Shown piece after piece: positions 26,700 to 33,741 of a stretch of DNA of 64,000 nucleotides. The translations under genes and the position numbers were made by a program. Under the pieces are notes generated by a model. That model searched no databases, was not told where the DNA came from, and saw nothing but the letters and a program-made list of their open reading frames with translations. Source of the stretch: Diplocloster agilis (lineage in GTDB: Bacteria; Bacillota; Clostridia; Lachnospirales; Lachnospiraceae); the NCBI RefSeq assembly GCF_019042275.1, contig NZ_JAHQCW010000017.1, positions 41,597-105,596 of the forward strand, in the 5' to 3' direction. The number at the start of each line of letters is the position of its first letter. Position 1 is the stretch's first letter.

Positions 26700-26879
26700 T
26701 TATATATAGAGAATTTGAAAGTTCCTATTTTTCGCTTTCCTTACTTTCATAATGACTTCATCAACACCATCGGTATATTTGCCAAGCCGGATAAGCGAAT
26801 TGCGTTTGTTTATAAGTGAAGAAATGATTTCTGCATATTCACGGTCATTGAGAGCGATGTAATACTTTTTGTTTTTCAT
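26700..26879 (-). CDS. Small conserved ICE protein (59 aa), paralogue of 1280-1483
   Basis: ATG 26879 follows AGGAGG by seven bases; the frame ends at TAA 26700. The protein (MKNKKYYIALNDREYAEI..., core SLINKRNSLIRLGKYTDGVD) aligns well with the 67-residue protein at 1280-1483, sharing the K-R-N core and the G-K-x-T-D-x-V-D-E block. It has its own terminator, so it is a single-gene unit at the right end of the ICE. A TATAAT-like sequence lies just upstream of the ribosome site. Function unknown; two divergent copies in one element are notable. Confidence 0.75.
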   Translation of the reverse strand: MKNKKYYIALNDREYAEIISSLINKRNSLIRLGKYTDGVDEVIMKVRKAKNRNFQILYI

Positions 26880-27021
26880 AAGTGTAACCTCCTGCGTTGA
26901 TTATATAATAATCCGGTCATTTTGAAAAATGTGCGTGGCAGGGAAACCCTAACACAGAATAAAAAGGGGATAAAAAGGTACAGGGTAAAACAAGTTCGAA
27001 CTGTTATGAGCACTCTTTTCA

Positions 27022-27122
27022 ATTAGCAGGATTTTTAGCACGATTTTTTGAGCGATTAGCAGGAAAGCGATTTTGATTAGCAAAAATCGAAAACTCCTGC
27101 TAATTATATTAGCAAGCTAATT
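27022..27122. repeat. Cluster of ATTAGC repeats at the ICE end (possible integrase arm sites)
   Basis: Within about 100 bases there are direct copies of ATTAGCAGG (27022-27030, 27055-27063), ATTAGCA (27076-27082), an inverted copy CCTGCTAAT (27096-27104) and a palindromic pair ATTAGCAAGCTAAT (27108-27121). The gene-free stretch 26880-27253 holds nothing else beyond the tRNA terminator. Such short repeated sites near a tRNA-associated element end are what tyrosine-integrase or excisionase arm sites look like; that role is inferred. Confidence 0.45.
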
Positions 27123-27205
27123 GAGGGTAATGGTAATATGAACACGCAAAACGTGAGCAAAAAACAGCCTTAATTCGTCATCTATGCGAAAACACAGGCA
27201 CACAA

Positions 27206-27245
27206 AAAATAAAGCCGAAAACCTTGTAAAATCAAGGCTTTCGGC
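27206..27245 (-). terminator. Terminator of tRNA-Arg
   Basis: On the minus strand GCCGAAA-G-CCTTG (27245-27233) pairs with CAAGG-T-TTTCGGC (27226-27214) and is followed by a T-rich tract. It lies nine bases after the encoded CCA end of the tRNA, so it probably ends that transcript. Confidence 0.75.
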
Positions 27246-27253
27246 GTTGTTTG

Positions 27254-27330
27254 TGGCGTCGCTAAGAGGATTCGAACCTCCGGCCTACCGCTTAGGAGGC
27301 GGTCGCTCTATCCGGCTGAGCTATAGCGAC
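27254..27330 (-). tRNA. tRNA-Arg(CCT), intact, with encoded CCA
   Basis: A full cloverleaf on the minus strand: acceptor GTCGCTA/TAGCGAC, D-stem GCTC/GAGC, anticodon stem ACCGC/GCGGT with loop CTCCTAA (anticodon CCT), T loop TTCGAAT, discriminator G and CCA. It lies downstream of a broken tRNA-Arg(CCT) 5' half with a different acceptor stem (27395-27434) and has no promoter of its own in the 65-base spacer that I can see. Read-through from the host promoter at 27466-27494 would express it. Most likely it is carried by the ICE as a replacement. Confidence 0.95.
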
Positions 27331-27355
27331 ATTTATTAAATTGTATTTGTATTAC

Positions 27356-27382
27356 CACTTGCCTTTTTTGAAAAGGCAAGTG
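27356..27382. repeat. Perfect 12-bp hairpin between tRNA fragment and tRNA-Arg
   Basis: CACTTGCCTTTT (27356-27367) and AAAAGGCAAGTG (27371-27382) with a 3-base loop. Neither side has a clear T tract, so it is not a classical terminator. It lies in the spacer that separates the broken host tRNA from the intact copy, probably just inside the element end. It could be an RNA processing signal, or a recombinase site. Confidence 0.6.
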
Positions 27383-27394
27383 ATAAAGTAACAC

Positions 27395-27434
27395 CTTAGG
27401 AGGCGGTCGCTCTATCCAGCTGAGCTACGGAAAC
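27395..27434 (-). pseudogene. Truncated tRNA-Arg(CCT): 5' half ending in the anticodon loop
   Basis: On the minus strand: acceptor 5' strand GTTTCCG, TA, D-arm GCTCAGCTGGATAGAGC, anticodon 5' stem ACCGC and loop CTCCTAA-G, after which the sequence diverges (GTGTTAC, no 3' stem, no T-arm, no CGGAAAC). From the D-arm to the anticodon loop it matches the intact tRNA at 27254-27330 with one difference (CCGG versus CTGG), but the acceptor stems differ. It is the host attB half left after element insertion; it cannot make a tRNA. Confidence 0.85.
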
Positions 27435-27465
27435 AGTTATAAGCCGGTGATTACCGGCAACTTAT

Positions 27466-27494
27466 ATTTTACTGTGAATTTGCGATTTAGTCAA
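27466..27494 (-). promoter_or_regulatory. Promoter of the (now broken) host tRNA-Arg gene
   Basis: Minus-strand TTGACT (27494-27489), 17-base spacer, TAAAAT (27471-27466), 32 bases before the tRNA 5' end. A GCCGGT/ACCGGC hairpin (27443-27458) lies in the leader. With no other promoter seen before the intact tRNA copy, this promoter probably transcribes both. Confidence 0.7.
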
Positions 27495-27528
27495 CCTTCC
27501 AAATTTAATTTTTTAAAATTCAAATCAT

Positions 27529-28404
27529 TTAATCTTCATAATTAATTCTTCCCTGGAGCCAGATCGTCCCGCGGAACCTGCGTCCTCTCTCCGGTTCGCC
27601 TACCAGATCCTCTTTGTTAATACAGATATCGAACGTCAGTTCATTGCAGTCCAGCGTCAGAATATAGATCTCCTCTTTTGTAATAGAGTTCTCCACCAGC
27701 TGATAATTCAATATTTCACCCATAATGGAATACTGGTCGCATTCCACTCCGTATGGCATAAAGTAGGTATCCACGATGGAGAGGACATCTTCGTACATAA
27801 TCCGTCTGGAAATCATAGAATACATATCCATATCCTCCAGCGTAAGGCTTTCGATGGCGTCCTCGTCTCCATTCCTGGCCGCAGCGATCAGCTTATTCCT
27901 GTTTATGCTGGCCTCCCTGTCATTTTTGATCTGGGATTCATTCTTACTTATTGGAAGCAATATCTTCCCGCTGTTCGAGAGGCCCGACAGGGTGACCGTA
28001 TAATTACTATTCAAGCTGTGTTCACCGATATGATTCAAATACTCCGCTATATTCTGCAGATAAAAAATCAGGGTGACACCGATCTTCACATCATCACATA
28101 CTCCGGAATAGGCATCCCCGTCCGCATGACGCTCCACCGTTACTTCTTCTGTGGATGTGATCCCTTCTCCTCTAAAATACGGATAATAATATTCCCATTC
28201 AAACTCATCTTCACTTGTGTACTCGCCTCTGATGGCGATTCCCATCTGTTCTGCAAACGGTTTGGAAACTTCAGCGAAGTTCATGCTTTCGCCTTCATTT
28301 ACTATTTCATGATATTCAAAATGGTCCCATGTATCTTTCACCAGGGTTTCCATATCCTGCTTTGTAACATCACTGAATCCGATTGCCCTTAAATATTGAT
28401 GCAT
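27529..28404 (-). CDS. DUF3881-like conserved protein
   Basis: 291 residues beginning MHQYLRAIGFSDVTKQDMET, the typical start of the DUF3881 family found near soj/spo0J in Lachnospiraceae. No signal peptide or membrane span; the middle has LGVTLIFYLQN-like beta structure (IGVTLIFYLQNIAEYL), and a charged helix follows (ISKNESQIKNDREASINRNK). It ends ITWLQG-like (FRGTIWLQGRINYED). No catalytic residues are evident and no function is assigned. It is the first chromosomal gene right of the ICE and reads away from oriC like its neighbours. Family call from memory of the start motif and synteny. Confidence 0.75.
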   Translation of the reverse strand: MHQYLRAIGFSDVTKQDMETLVKDTWDHFEYHEIVNEGESMNFAEVSKPFAEQMGIAIRGEYTSEDEFEWEYYYPYFRGEGITSTEEVTVERHADGDAYSGVCDDVKIGVTLIFYLQNIAEYLNHIGEHSLNSNYTVTLSGLSNSGKILLPISKNESQIKNDREASINRNKLIAAARNGDEDAIESLTLEDMDMYSMISRRIMYEDVLSIVDTYFMPYGVECDQYSIMGEILNYQLVENSITKEEIYILTLDCNELTFDICINKEDLVGEPERGRRFRGTIWLQGRINYED

Positions 28405-28774
28405 ATGCTACCTCCCGCATCATGCTTACTAACTTTCTATTATTATAGGGGCTGCTTAAAAATATTTCGTTAAAAAAATTCTCTCTCCTATCATCAATAG
28501 TCGAAAGAACATCTGCCAAATAAAGGTCTATCTATTCTTTATTTCATTCATTATATAATAGGATCTTTTATTTTACAAGTAAAATCTAATCTGCCTTCCA
28601 TCTGCCTGTAATTCTGATCTGCCTGCTAACCATATCAGACCCGGGGCTGTACCCTTCTTACTGAGTTTGACTTGAATCCTTTTTGATTCTTTTTTGAGTC
28701 TGTTTAGATTCTAACTATATCCGTCTGCCCCAGGTCTTGAGATTACAAATCAATATTCTAAGTTGACATAATTA
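28405..28774. other. Gene-free stretch of 370 bases
   Basis: AT-rich, with several GATTC/GACTC-type short repeats around 28674-28712 on the plus strand. No convincing frame, tRNA or terminator was seen; a promoter for the DUF3881 gene is expected here but not resolved. Confidence 0.5.
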
Positions 28775-29296
28775 CTATTTTTTCATCAAATCCGCTTGTA
28801 ACGCCATGTCCAACGCCTGTTTTTCCTCTTCTCCCAGCACGATAAAGGACTCTCCGTTAACGACTTCTTTCGCGTAAGTGTAACATCCGTCACTGCTGTG
28901 CATCGCGTTCAGGATAAATCCGTCATTTTTCTGATTTAACATGGCTATGGCGAAACTAAGCTTACCGCCCATTTCACTGAACGCATTATATTTAACAACA
29001 CCTAATTTCTGATATGTCAGTTTCATATTTTCCACAATTTTATGGATTTCTTCCTCATGCTTCAGGTCGGCGGCTTTTAATCCATCGATTTCCTCAAAAC
29101 GTTTCAGGAAATGGCTCTCCAGGGATTTTCCGTTTTCCCCTTGCATAAACGCCTCATAGTTTCTCTTCAGCTTTTTTAATTTCTTGTTAGTTGCGATTAG
29201 TATAATAAATAGTACGATTATTAGTAACAATAAAAATGCCGCAATTCCTGCCGCCAGATAAAACGGATCTATTCCGTACATTTCAAGTATGTCCAT
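28775..29296 (-). CDS. DUF4446-like membrane-anchored protein
   Basis: 173 residues. One N-terminal membrane span (residues about 13-35, LAAGIAAFLLLLIIVLFIIL) is followed by a coiled-coil (KKLKKLKRNYEAFMQGENGK) and a C-terminal domain typical of DUF4446 (VVKYNAFSEMGGKLSFAIAM, then GFILNAMHSSDGCYTYAKEV). It lies 17 bases after spo0J in the same orientation; DUF4446 genes are regularly found there in Clostridia. Role unknown; a link to chromosome segregation or sporulation is only suggested by position. Confidence 0.85.
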   Translation of the reverse strand: MDILEMYGIDPFYLAAGIAAFLLLLIIVLFIILIATNKKLKKLKRNYEAFMQGENGKSLESHFLKRFEEIDGLKAADLKHEEEIHKIVENMKLTYQKLGVVKYNAFSEMGGKLSFAIAMLNQKNDGFILNAMHSSDGCYTYAKEVVNGESFIVLGEEEKQALDMALQADLMKK

Positions 29297-29313
29297 TCTG
29301 TTCCTCCTTTAGT

Positions 29314-30192
29314 CTATTGAATAGATTCAAACAATTCCATGATCCGTTCCAGCTCTTCACTGGAATAATACTCGATTTCTATCTTTCCTTTGTTATTATC
29401 CTTTCGGTTAATAGATACCTTCGTGCCGATAATCGTCTTCATCTTTTCTTCTATGTTTTTGTAGATAACCTCATCCCGCAATGGCTCAGCCGCGGTTTTT
29501 TCTTTTTGATTCTGATATTGTTTGACAAGTTTCTCTGTTTCCCGCACGCTCAATTTTTTGTCAAACACTTCGTTTGCCACTGATAACTGCTGTTCCGGAT
29601 CTTCAAATGCAAGCAGGGCCCTGGCGTGGCCTGTGGTAATCTTCTCTTCGATAATCATCTGCTGAACTCTCTCATCTAATTTAAGCAGACGCATTGAATT
29701 CGTAACGGCTGTTCTGCTCTTGGAGACACGTTCCGCCACTTCATCTTGTTTTAAATGGAATTCTTCTAACAGACGCTTAAACGCCATGGCTTCTTCGATG
29801 GGATTTAAGTTTTCACGTTGAATATTCTCGATCAAGGATATTTCTACTACTTCTTTATCATTATATTTGCAGATAATCACCGGCACTTCTTTTAAACCTG
29901 CGATTTTTGCTGCTCGCCATCTTCTTTCACCTGCGATTATTTCATAATAATCCGGCTTTTCCTGTACTAATAATGGCTGTAATACCCCAAATTGTTTGAT
30001 GGATTCCGATAATTCCAGTAAAGCGTCCTCGTCGAAATTCTTTCTGGGCTGACTGCGGTTTGGCTCTACTTTGTTTATTTTCACACGAACTGCGCCATCG
30101 CCGTTTCCCTTTTGTTTCGGATCTGTTTTGATGATTGTTTCCGGAATTAAACTATCCAGTCCTTTTCCCAATGCTCCTCTTTTTACTGCCAT
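29314..30192 (-). CDS. spo0J: Chromosome partition protein ParB/Spo0J
   Basis: 292 residues: N-terminal LGKGLDSLI, the CTP-binding ParB domain with EIIAGERRWRAAKIAGLKE, a helix-turn-helix (KQDEVAERVSKSRTAVTNSMRL... in overlapping motif form), and a C-terminal dimerisation end. Spo0J binds parS, loads as a CTP-dependent sliding clamp, recruits SMC and stimulates Soj. Two perfect parS sites lie only 850 bases away, upstream of soj. It overlaps soj by 10 bases, the usual operon arrangement near oriC. Confidence 0.96.
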   Translation of the reverse strand: MAVKRGALGKGLDSLIPETIIKTDPKQKGNGDGAVRVKINKVEPNRSQPRKNFDEDALLELSESIKQFGVLQPLLVQEKPDYYEIIAGERRWRAAKIAGLKEVPVIICKYNDKEVVEISLIENIQRENLNPIEEAMAFKRLLEEFHLKQDEVAERVSKSRTAVTNSMRLLKLDERVQQMIIEEKITTGHARALLAFEDPEQQLSVANEVFDKKLSVRETEKLVKQYQNQKEKTAAEPLRDEVIYKNIEEKMKTIIGTKVSINRKDNNKGKIEIEYYSSEELERIMELFESIQ

Positions 30193-30959
30193 TCTTCCTC
30201 TCCCCTATGTATCACTTCTTCTGCTAAATAACGATAACTTTCTGCACCAGCCGACTTACTGTCATACAAATTAATCGGCAACCCATGGCTTGGCGCTTCT
30301 GCTAACCTTATATTTCTGGGTATAATTGTTTTATATATTGTCTGATGTAAATTGCTTTTTACGTTTTCCACTACCTGCAAAGACAGATTAGTCCTGGCGT
30401 CATACATGGTAAACACTACACCTTCCATTTCTAACTCGGGATTTAATCTTTCTTTTACAAGATTAATGGTGTGAATCAGCTGGGTCAAACCTTCCAACGC
30501 GTAGTATTCACATTGGATCGGAACCAACACCGTATCTGCTGTAGTCATTGCATTGATGGTCAGCATATTGAGTGAAGGTGGGCAATCAATAATTATAAAA
30601 TCATAATCATCCCTGATCTTTTCGATTGATTCTTTGATAATGAATTCTTTATTTTGGACGCCGATCAATTCGATTTCCGCCGCTGCCAGGTCAATATCTG
30701 ACGGTAGAAGGGATAGATTTTCCAATACCTCTTTTTTAATACAATCTTCTATATCAGCTTCTCCTAAAAACAAATCATATATCGTGTTTTCAATATTGTT
30801 TTTATCAAGGCCTAAGCCACTTGTTGTATTACCTTGGGGGTCGATGTCTATGGTCAAAACTTTCTTTCCCATTTCCGCCAGACAAGCAGAAAGATTAATT
30901 GCAGTGGTGGTCTTTCCTACTCCACCTTTTTGGTTAGCGATTGCAATTGCCCTACCCAT
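30183..30959 (-). CDS. soj: Chromosome partition ATPase ParA/Soj
   Basis: 258 residues with deviant Walker A (ANQKGGVGKTTTAINLSA, Lys11 and Lys16), Walker A' LTIDIDPQGNTTSGLGL and Walker B DFIIIDCPPSLNMLTINAM. Soj is a DNA-binding ATPase that works with Spo0J in origin segregation and regulates DnaA. It is the first gene of the soj-spo0J-DUF4446 unit, and two parS sites sit in its upstream region, so Spo0J spreading may also affect its transcription. It is shorter than and distinct from the ICE ParA at 25310-26134. Confidence 0.96.
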   Translation of the reverse strand: MGRAIAIANQKGGVGKTTTAINLSACLAEMGKKVLTIDIDPQGNTTSGLGLDKNNIENTIYDLFLGEADIEDCIKKEVLENLSLLPSDIDLAAAEIELIGVQNKEFIIKESIEKIRDDYDFIIIDCPPSLNMLTINAMTTADTVLVPIQCEYYALEGLTQLIHTINLVKERLNPELEMEGVVFTMYDARTNLSLQVVENVKSNLHQTIYKTIIPRNIRLAEAPSHGLPINLYDSKSAGAESYRYLAEEVIHRGEEEWQ

Positions 30960-31040
30960 AATAATCCTCCTTTGTCTGTGATCTAAGACATATAATGCCT
31001 GTCGACATTATAACATGTTTTTTTCACTTAGGCTATAAAA

Positions 31041-31056
31041 TGTTTCACGTGAAACA
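31041..31056. promoter_or_regulatory. parS site 1
   Basis: A perfect copy of the 16-bp palindrome TGTTTCACGTGAAACA, the Spo0J binding sequence conserved across bacteria, in the soj upstream region. Confidence 0.97.
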
Positions 31057-31079
31057 TTTCCAATTTTAATTTTGTAGAA

Positions 31080-31095
31080 TGTTTCACGTGAAACA
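31080..31095. promoter_or_regulatory. parS site 2
   Basis: A second perfect TGTTTCACGTGAAACA, with 23 bases between it and site 1. Both lie about 9.4 kb from dnaA on the left arm, the expected origin-proximal position. Confidence 0.97.
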
Positions 31096-31145
31096 TTATG
31101 GTTTATCTATTGAATTAGTTTTTTTACAGAATGAACTATCCTTAT

Positions 31146-31604
31146 TTACAAATCTTTAAGCAGTTTTAACAAGTTTTTCATCTCTAGTTTGCATCTTACA
31201 GGATCTACATCTACCAACTTGATACAATATTCTAATTTATTAATGATGTCGGATTTATTTTTTACTTTTAAATCATTCGTCTCCACATTCCACTGCTGCT
31301 GAACTTCCCGCAGAGACTCTAATTTACTTTTCCAATTCAGAACTTCGATTTCTAATTCTTGTATTTGAATCAATACCTCTGATTCTTCTTCCACCAATTT
31401 TTCATAATTTTCCTGATTGAAATGATCCTCTTCATAGGGAGAAAAAATTCTACTTTCATTATCTTCCTGAGTTTTTTCAAACTCCATCATTTTATGAATA
31501 TCTTCCAATTGGCGCCTGTACTGGTTTAACATTTCCAATTGTCTGTCATATTCTGTTTTACACTCATCATAAGTCCGATCAAAATATTCGTTTACCATTT
31601 GCAT
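31146..31604 (-). CDS. Coiled-coil protein of unknown function (152 aa)
   Basis: No signal peptide or membrane span. Almost the whole protein is predicted helical coiled coil (YDRQLEMLNQYRRQLEDIHK, LIQIQELEIEVLNWKSKLES), ending in a conserved-looking segment KLEYCIKLVDVDPVRCKLEM. I do not recognise the family. It is a lone minus-strand gene between soj and a plus-strand hydrolase. Weak start context: the ribosome site before ATG 31604 is poor. Confidence 0.6.
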   Translation of the reverse strand: MQMVNEYFDRTYDECKTEYDRQLEMLNQYRRQLEDIHKMMEFEKTQEDNESRIFSPYEEDHFNQENYEKLVEEESEVLIQIQELEIEVLNWKSKLESLREVQQQWNVETNDLKVKNKSDIINKLEYCIKLVDVDPVRCKLEMKNLLKLLKDL

Positions 31605-31783
31605 AATCCCTATCCGCTAAGACATAATTAATAAGATAACTATTTTTTCATCATAAAACAAATCTATCATCTAAAAAGCGACTATTTTTACAAATATCTT
31701 CTCTATATCATATACCAATACGAAATTTAAAGAAAGCTTATTTTCTAAATTTCTAAAAACAATCTTAATTTTTGAAAATATAT

Positions 31784-31812
31784 TTGTAAGTAATCTGTAT
31801 TTAGATTATAAT
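31784..31812 (+). promoter_or_regulatory. Promoter of the alpha/beta hydrolase gene
   Basis: TTGTAA (31784-31789), 17 bases, then a perfect TATAAT (31807-31812), 36 bases before the ATG at 31848. Confidence 0.6.
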
Positions 31813-31847
31813 AGACAGAGATAGAAACAGATAAAGGAGGCTTAGTG

Positions 31848-32795
31848 ATGAACAAACAATTAAAAACAATAGCCCTTACGACAGCTGCTACTGCTGGGGC
31901 ATTGTTCTGTATAAATAAGCTAATTAATACTCTTTCTATATCTGATAATATATTAGGTAAAACCAGGGGATATTATTATGACTGGCGCTTTGGAAAGATC
32001 TATTATACCAAACAAGGCTCCGGCAAGCCGTTATTATTAATTCACGATTTGAACTCCTCTTCCTCGGCATATGAATGGAAACATATGATACAGCTATTAT
32101 CCAAGGACCATACGGTATACGCTGTAGATCTGCTCGGCTGCGGAAGATCCGATAAGCCAAATTTGACATATACCAATTATCTCTACGTGCAGATGGTATC
32201 TGATTTTATTAAAAATATTATCTGCAGGAAAACAGACATCATAGCAACCGGAATATCAGGCTCATTTGTTATCATGGCCTGTCATAATGATCCTGAACTG
32301 ATCGATAAAATGATCATTATAAATCCGGAAAGTCTTCAAAAACTAAATCAGATTCCAACGAAAAAATCCAAGGCCTGGAAATTCTATTTAGAAATACCGA
32401 TCCTGGGTATGTTTACTTACAATATGCTTCATTCCAAGGACCGGATCGGAGATTGTTTCCGAAATAAGTATTACTGTAACATCTCCTCCCTGAATGAAAA
32501 GGATATCGATGCCTATCATGAAGCATGCCATCTGGGAAAATCCACTTCCAGGCATTTATTTGCCAGCATGGAAGGTAAATATACAAATATTAATATTCTT
32601 CATGCGTTAAAAGAATTGGATAACAGCATTTATCTGGTAGGCGGAGAAGAAGAGGCGGATATCGACCAAATATTGAAAGAATATACGTACTTCAATCCCG
32701 CCATAGAAACAACACAAATCCGAAATACCCGTCACCTGCCTCAACTGGAGAATCCCGTTGCCCTTTATAATCAGATAAAGATATATCTGGATTAA
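31848..32795 (+). CDS. Alpha/beta-fold hydrolase with N-terminal membrane anchor
   Basis: About 315 residues; ATG 31848 is preferred (AAAGGAGG upstream), GTG 31845 is possible. An N-terminal hydrophobic segment (TIALTTAATAGALFCINKL) could be an anchor or uncleaved signal. The hydrolase fold shows LLLIHDLNSSSSAYEW (HG-like oxyanion strand), VYAVDLLGCGRSDKP, a nucleophile elbow ATGISGSFVIMA (GISGS where GxSxG is usual) and a late RHLPQLENP that supplies the histidine. Substrate unknown. It runs against the fork direction on this arm, unlike its neighbours, and converges on rsmG across a very long hairpin. Confidence 0.8.
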   Translation: MNKQLKTIALTTAATAGALFCINKLINTLSISDNILGKTRGYYYDWRFGKIYYTKQGSGKPLLLIHDLNSSSSAYEWKHMIQLLSKDHTVYAVDLLGCGRSDKPNLTYTNYLYVQMVSDFIKNIICRKTDIIATGISGSFVIMACHNDPELIDKMIIINPESLQKLNQIPTKKSKAWKFYLEIPILGMFTYNMLHSKDRIGDCFRNKYYCNISSLNEKDIDAYHEACHLGKSTSRHLFASMEGKYTNINILHALKELDNSIYLVGGEEEADIDQILKEYTYFNPAIETTQIRNTRHLPQLENPVALYNQIKIYLD

Positions 32796-32812
32796 TAATT
32801 GGGATAGATGTG

Positions 32813-32978
32813 AGGGGACTGGCTCCTTTCGGCAGTAAAGTTAGGGTGCAAGATACTGCGCAGAGAAAGGTGCCTGTCCCCGGATGTTGACTCGATCAGA
32901 CCGACATCCAGGGACAGGCACCTTTCTCCACCTAGTATCCCGCACTCTAACTTTACTGCCGAAAGGAGCCAGTCCCCT
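32813..32978. repeat. Long imperfect palindrome (two ~75-bp arms), MITE- or REP-like
   Basis: Arms 32813-32887 and 32904-32978 pair almost end to end, with roughly nine mismatches and a short loop. The outer part reads AGGGGACTGGCTCCTTTC on each strand, and the inner part AGAAAGGTGCCTGTCCC. Some mismatches keep G-U pairing, suggesting selection on an RNA or hairpin. It fills the gap between the convergent hydrolase and rsmG genes, where it may end transcription from both sides. No coding frame inside it is convincing. Confidence 0.85.
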
Positions 32979-32991
32979 CCCATCACCAACT

Positions 32992-33741
32992 TCACATAAT
33001 CGGATCTTTCTTAGGGATACCGGCCTTTCTTGGATACACCTTAGGCGTATCTTTTATTTTCCTGATTACTACAAATGATCGGGAAATATCCGTATCCGGA
33101 AGCAGTAACTTCTCATTCTTATCAATTTTCCCTCCCAACACCCCGACAGCCTTCCCGGCCGCCGCCACTTCCTCTTCAATTTCCCCAGATTTGTAAGCCA
33201 CGAAACAACCGTTCCTTTTCACATAGGGAATACAATACTCAGACAACAGCGCCAGATTCGCCACAGCCCTGGACACACACAGCTCAAACTGCTGGCGGTA
33301 CTGAACGTCCCTGGCGTAATCCTCCGCTCTCCCATGTATCAATGTCACATCCTTCAACCCCAGGTTATCCACAACCTGCCCCAAAAAACCAATTCTTTTG
33401 TTCAAAGAATCCAATAATACCACCTTTAAATGTGGATAAACAATCTTCAAAGGAATACCGGGAAATCCCGCACCTGTCCCTACATCCATAACCGTCCGAA
33501 TAGACTTTATGTCAACCACCCGGTTCAGCAACACACTGTCCACAAAGTGTTTCTTCATCACCTCATGGTATTCCGTAATGCCCGTCAGGTTCATCACCTT
33601 ATTCGTCTCAACCAACATTTCATAATAATCCTGAAACTGTCGGATTTGTCTTCTGGTTAATTGAATCCCGCAGCTTTTCAGATCTTTTTCAAATATACTG
33701 CTGTCATATAGAAGTTCTATCTCTCTGTCTTCCATACTCAT
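32992..33741 (-). CDS. rsmG: 16S rRNA (guanine527-N7)-methyltransferase RsmG
   Basis: 249 residues with the RsmG layout: N-terminal helical part ([20 protein letters not shown]), the SAM-binding loop [17 protein letters not shown], then [12 protein letters not shown] and the [15 protein letters not shown] active-site region. It makes m7G527 in 16S rRNA from SAM, in the cytoplasm. It follows mnmG with a 4-base overlap, the classic gidA-gidB arrangement at oriC. Loss of this enzyme is known to give low-level streptomycin resistance. Confidence 0.96.
   Translation of the reverse strand: MSMEDREIELLYDSSIFEKDLKSCGIQLTRRQIRQFQDYYEMLVETNKVMNLTGITEYHEVMKKHFVDSVLLNRVVDIKSIRTVMDVGTGAGFPGIPLKIVYPHLKVVLLDSLNKRIGFLGQVVDNLGLKDVTLIHGRAEDYARDVQYRQQFELCVSRAVANLALLSEYCIPYVKRNGCFVAYKSGEIEEEVAAAGKAVGVLGGKIDKNEKLLLPDTDISRSFVVIRKIKDTPKVYPRKAGIPKKDPIM

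Noticed and set aside
27022..27122. ATTAGC repeats as a CRISPR array
   Set aside because: The repeats are 6-9 bases, in both orientations and irregularly spaced; no cas gene is nearby.
27356..27382. Hairpin as a terminator for the tRNA stump
   Set aside because: No T tract on either strand; a terminator here would also silence the intact tRNA, for which no other promoter is seen.
27395..27434. A second functional tRNA-Arg
   Set aside because: It stops at the anticodon loop; the 3' anticodon stem, T-arm and acceptor partner are missing.
32792..32995. 67-codon frame inside the long palindrome
   Set aside because: It follows the palindrome on one strand with an equally open frame on the other, as expected from a hairpin and not from a gene.
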